A DNA stretch of 64,000 nucleotides from Mugil cephalus. Taxonomy: Eukaryota > Chordata > Actinopteri > Mugiliformes > Mugilidae. The translations under genes were made by a program, and so were the position numbers. Below are positions 61,301-64,000 of the stretch, one piece after another. The stretch is taken from positions 12,687,001-12,751,000 of the forward strand of contig NC_061771.1 in NCBI RefSeq assembly GCF_022458985.1, written 5' to 3'. Under the pieces are notes generated by a model that was not told the DNA's origin, made no database searches, and saw only the letters and a program-made list of their open reading frames with translations. How positions within the stretch are numbered: position 1 is the stretch's first letter; the number at the start of each line of letters is the position of its first letter.

Positions 61301-61952
61301 ATTAAAACAGTGTGTGGCATTTATAGGAATCTATTGGCGGATATTTAAATCGATTTTCATGACTTCCTCAGTGTGTAATCACTACAGTTCTCACTACACT
61401 GTTGATCTCTACAGTCGCCCAGAGTAAACAAACCAAACGTCACCACTAGATGTCTCTAAAATCTTCACACTGGACATTAAAGTCTGATTTGCTGCTACTT
61501 TTGCTTTGAGAGACCGAAAAATGGAGAAAACAACAAACAGAAGTTCTCCCTATTTTCTTCTCCTCTGTCTTCTCCTTCCTCTCCTCATTCTCCTCCCTAT
61601 CATCCTTCTCCATCATCTTCTTCCTCTCCTTGTCATGTCAGTTAGACATCTCATTGGAAAATTGTGTTTTTCTTTTCTAATTAAATTAATATGATCCATT
61701 ACACTGAGTATTTAATTTAATTTATATAAAGGATTAATGCACTAACCAGTTTAGTCTCAGTGAACCAGAGCTTTGTGCTCTCCATCAGACTGTAACGCGT
61801 AACACAAACCGGTGGTTTTACGTCCCACGTGTCGCTTCTTCCAAATAACACGTTTCCTTTCTGTTTCCCAGGCGGGGGCCGAGATCTCGACAGTGAACCC
61901 GGAGCAATACTCCAAACGATTCTACGAGTTCATGTCCAACATCTTGTCATAG
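49360..61952 (+). CDS. pip4k2b: pip4k2b, phosphatidylinositol-5-phosphate 4-kinase type 2 beta, complete, 10 coding exons
   Basis: Coding exons: 49360-49503, 51835-51932, 53877-53973, 54058-54210, 55838-55984, 56604-56642, 56915-57028, 60313-60574, 60785-60888, 61872-61952. All borders are GT-AG and phases join to 412 residues (human PIP4K2B is 416). The enzyme phosphorylates PI5P at position 4 to make PI(4,5)P2; the beta form is cytosolic and nuclear and has been described as a GTP sensor. The start MSSNCTS followed by [12 protein letters not shown] is the beta-isoform signature. The kinase core shows [20 protein letters not shown], the DLKGSTV element across the exon 5/6 border (211-217), and MDYSLLVG near 272-279. 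An acidic disordered insert at about 288-310 is followed by [19 protein letters not shown]. The C-terminal motif [17 protein letters not shown] is intact. No gaps or premature stops. Confidence 0.96.
50482..50501. repeat. Poly-G run in pip4k2b intron 1
   Basis: About 19-20 G residues preceded by GGGC units at 50469-50481. Capable of forming a G-quadruplex; prone to assembly error. Confidence 0.85.
51125..51460. mobile_element. Rearranged Tc1-like fragments (family A), pip4k2b intron 1
   Basis: One part reads forward ('gtcagggtgtccatgctgat', 'gtggatgttactttgataag') and the following part reads in reverse ('gcatcctggtgccatgtttt', 'gcatcagaccggaccacctc'). Pieces of one transposon in both orientations indicate rearrangement or two insertions. 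Confidence 0.55.
52590..52850 (+). mobile_element. tRNA-derived SINE, pip4k2b intron 2
   Basis: An A-box-like TGGCTCAGAAGG at 52598-52609 and a B-box-like GTTTGATCAC at 52646-52655 are spaced as in a tRNA promoter. They are followed by 'agtgtccttgagcaagacac', a block shared by many fish SINEs, and 'ctgtaaagtgctttgagtg' near the 3' end. About 260 bases. Diverged, so probably not active. Confidence 0.7.
53170..53640. repeat. Pair of inverted GGATGAAAC-type repeats, pip4k2b intron 2
   Basis: 'tttcttgaagatgtttcatc' near 53240 and 'catcaaacgtcttcaagtag' near 53580 are inverted relatives about 340 bases apart, with 'cttgtttcagctttt' after the second. They appear to be the two ends of one element of the dispersed family listed at 3980. 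Confidence 0.5.
54605..55730. mobile_element. Foldback MITE split by about 760 bases, pip4k2b intron 4
   Basis: The left arm (54605-54800) contains 'aacagtcctgcacttaatct' and 'gatgatcattgtggaggat'. The right arm (55560-55730) contains 'cagtcgaatcaacagctccc' and ends 'catgcacctaatgagctg'. The intervening sequence is foreign to the family and holds no gene; a 170-codon minus-strand frame there is not recognisable. Confidence 0.5.
57510..58505 (+). mobile_element. Near full-length Tc1-like fossil (family B), pip4k2b intron 7
   Basis: About 1 kb. The reverse complement encodes transposase remnants including [13 protein letters not shown] and [14 protein letters not shown]-like residues around the first catalytic acidic residues, but with stops and frameshifts. 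The far end ('gtgaaaatctgatgttttga', then 'aagcagcacta') is the terminus of this family. The longest of three family B copies here. Confidence 0.7.
59100..59960 (-). mobile_element. Near full-length Tc1-like fossil (family A), pip4k2b intron 7
   Basis: On the - strand, partial frames encode [18 protein letters not shown]-like residues and, further on, [10 protein letters not shown] followed by stops: the DDE transposase region around the second acidic residue. Flanking blocks match the other family A copies. Frame changes show it is dead. It sits in the same intron as the family B fossil. Confidence 0.75.
61244..61307. repeat. 16-bp tandem repeat, four copies, pip4k2b intron 9
   Basis: Four head-to-tail copies of CAGTTCCACATTAAAT; the last differs only at its final base. 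A small minisatellite, probably of recent origin because the copies are identical. Confidence 0.95.
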
Positions 61953-63380
61953 ACTCACCTCCCAGTCCGGCCGCTCACCTCCCGTCATAGATCTGTCAAA
62001 AACAAAACAAAAAAAAACAACAAAACACAAACACACACTTATTTCTCTTCTCCCTCACCTGAGTGTAGGTGCACTTCCCACCAGCCTCTTTCTCTCTGTC
62101 CCTGCTTAAAAGCAACAAAACAAACCTTCCAGGGTCCTCCCACAGGCAGCAGAAGTCTGGCAGGAAGGATGCATCCAGCCTGTTACACTGTCCCCACGCC
62201 ACCTCCTCCTCAAACTCGTGAAACCGCTCACTGAATTTGGATCCTGATAATCTCCCTGCTCTTTATTATTATTATTATTTTTTTTTTTTTTTAACGTGTA
62301 TCTGGTCCTCAGTCCTCCTCAGACACCTTGTTGCTCCTCACGCCAGCACGGAAACTGTCTCACTAATGCCTTGAATGAGTGTGTCAGCTTCAGCAGTTAA
62401 CAGTCCGTTAGTAGAGTCTCTTCTGTTCCTGTTGTTGTCGTTCTTATGATTTCTGCTAGACACACAGACGTAAACACGGATGCAGAGTGGTCAGGTTGCA
62501 TGACGAACTCTCCGGCAGCCGCCATCAGGCTTCACCCTCAGTAACTAAAAAGATTTAAAAACGTAACCGCTGACAAATTGGTATGACGGGATAGACACAT
62601 TAATATATAATGGTGTATTAAGTAAACGAATGCAATATCAAAAATGCATGGCTGACGTGTACATGAGACTCCACCAGTTGAAACATCCCAACCACTGGAC
62701 TTAGCATCTGAGTGTTATGATGAAAACAAACAAAAAACAAACAAAAAAAACGGTGTTTGAATGTTATGTTGCCATATTGTTTTTGAATATTTTTGAAATT
62801 TTAACCGTGAGCTTGGTGGAGGTCGGTCTAAGAAAAAAAAAAAACTACTCACATTAAAAAGGGGAATTCTGCAGCAAATACTTGTTTTATTACCATAAGG
62901 ATCATTTTTATATCTTGTTTACATTAATGTAGCAATTTTGTGTTTGTATACAGTATTGTTTTGTTACCAACAGACATTAGGAAAAAAGGTTACTTGAAAA
63001 TGATTCATTGCATATTAAAGGGAGTTTTATCTTGTCTTTGTTGTTTGGCTGCACTTGTTTCTACCGCAAGGCTAATGTAGCTAATGTTCACCTTCTTGAA
63101 TTTGTTTCATGTTCCATTGCTTTTATAACTAATATAATTTGGCTTTTTTTTGACCTGAAATTACAATTAAAATCTGTTGAAGAGAAACACAGATTTCTAC
63201 ACAGTAATGTCAGTCAATTAAAGAAATGGATCGTAAAACTAGAAGAAGACAGAGACACCCATGACTACTCCGAGGCCTCAGCAGATGACATGGAAGATAT
63301 TCTGTATTCAGTTATTGGATGGGTTCTTCTGTTTTATGGGAGAGTAGCAACGACATATTAAATCTCAACTAGATTCCAAT
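61953..63380 (+). other. pip4k2b 3' UTR and downstream sequence
   Basis: After the stop codon come about 1.1-1.4 kb of AT-rich sequence with several A-runs and a T-run at 62279-62292. No clean AATAAA is seen early; ATTAAA within CATATTAAAGG at about 63010-63022 is one possible polyadenylation signal. A 117-codon open frame at 63008-63361 is discussed under findings. The end of the transcript is unresolved. Confidence 0.4.
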
Positions 63381-63384
63381 GTGA

Positions 63385-63680
63385 ACAGGAAGAAGGCTCT
63401 ATGGTCTGTTAAGACCAAAATAGAGGTTTTTGTTCATTGGATTAAACGCTGTGTTCTGCACATCAACACTTTAGAGCATGGCGGTGGCAGCATCATACAG
63501 TCAGGATGCTTCTCTGCAGCAGGTCGTGGACGGCTTGTAAAGGTAGAGGGTAAAATGGATACATAAAAATAAAGGCAAATCCTACAGAACAGTCTTACTC
63601 ACATATATATATATTTACCATTAATGAAAACGACAAAAATGGGAAACACCCAAGGGAGTGAATACTTCCCTTACTTCAAT
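63385..63680 (+). mobile_element. Tc1-like fragment (family C), downstream of pip4k2b
   Basis: The open stretch 63381-63566 translates with [20 protein letters not shown], the block around the first part of the Tc1 catalytic core, and ends in a stop. 'gggagtgaatacttccctta' near 63650 resembles the family end. Truncated at both sides. Confidence 0.65.
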
Positions 63681-64000
63681 TTCTCACACCTGTCTTGAAC
63701 CTAGGTGCGTTGAAGGAATGCAGGATTTTTTTTTCCCTGACACCTAAATTTCTACTATAGCTCACATAACAAATTCAGCTCAAAAACATCTCCTACAGTG
63801 CACTTCACTAGACCCTCCCCAGTGCCACACTTCTCAAATGTGTAACCAGGAGTTAAATTGTCATCAAGAGATCAAAGCTTAGATAAATTAATCAGGACAG
63901 AGGTTGAATGTTTCTATATTAAATTACCAACAATATTCCTACGTTAGTACTTTCCGACCTTTACTGTCAGTGCACTAGCTTCTCATGTCAGCCACTCATG
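63681..64000. other. Terminal spacer, nothing recognised
   Basis: AT-rich sequence downstream of a Tc1-like fragment, with no open frame of interest and no recognisable repeat. Confidence 0.5.

Noticed and set aside
61244-61307. CRISPR-like array
   Set aside because: The repeats are directly adjacent without spacers; it is a plain tandem repeat in a vertebrate intron.

Overview
This window is nuclear chromosomal DNA of a bony fish, most probably a percomorph. The evidence is spliced vertebrate genes with GT-AG introns and conserved phases, CpG-rich gene starts, many CA/GT microsatellites, and dense fossils of fish-type Tc1-like, hAT-like, SINE and LINE elements. There are no bacterial operons, CRISPR arrays or phage genes. 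I found no complete tRNA or rRNA gene.

The layout is six genes. (1) The last exon of an Ikaros-family zinc-finger gene, probably ikzf3, ends at 155. (2) mllt6 (AF17), + strand, has 20 coding exons from 3137 to 22364 that join without a frame break into about 1080 residues. (3) and (4) Two intact tandem cisd3-like genes, + strand, lie at 27245-30524 and 31817-34165. Each encodes a small mitochondrial-type protein with two CDGSH iron-sulfur motifs. (5) A Polycomb RING-finger gene of the PCGF2/BMI1 class, most likely pcgf2, lies on the - strand with coding exons between 42981 and 35807 (333 residues). (6) pip4k2b, + strand, has 10 coding exons from 49360 to 61952 (412 residues). From memory, this matches the human 17q12 neighbourhood (IKZF3 nearby; MLLT6-CISD3-PCGF2-PSMB3-PIP4K2B), except that cisd3 is doubled and I see no psmb3 between pcgf2 and pip4k2b.

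The genes do not form one pathway. Three are nuclear: an Ikaros-type transcription factor, a PHD-finger/DOT1L-type chromatin reader, and a PRC1 RING subunit. Two are mitochondrial iron-sulfur proteins, and one is a phosphoinositide kinase. Their linkage reflects old vertebrate synteny. Introns and spacers are filled with transposon fossils: at least three Tc1-like families, hAT-like elements (one with a perfect 8-bp target duplication, nested inside a Tc1 fossil), several foldback MITEs with recognisable ends, SINE and LINE pieces, and microsatellites.

I found no previously undescribed multi-gene system. The observations most worth checking are the tandem cisd3 duplication, the missing psmb3, a possible divergent transcript upstream of pip4k2b, a perfect 17-bp inverted repeat in the second cisd3 gene, and the nested mobile elements. 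Family names were assigned by recognition from memory, without database searches.
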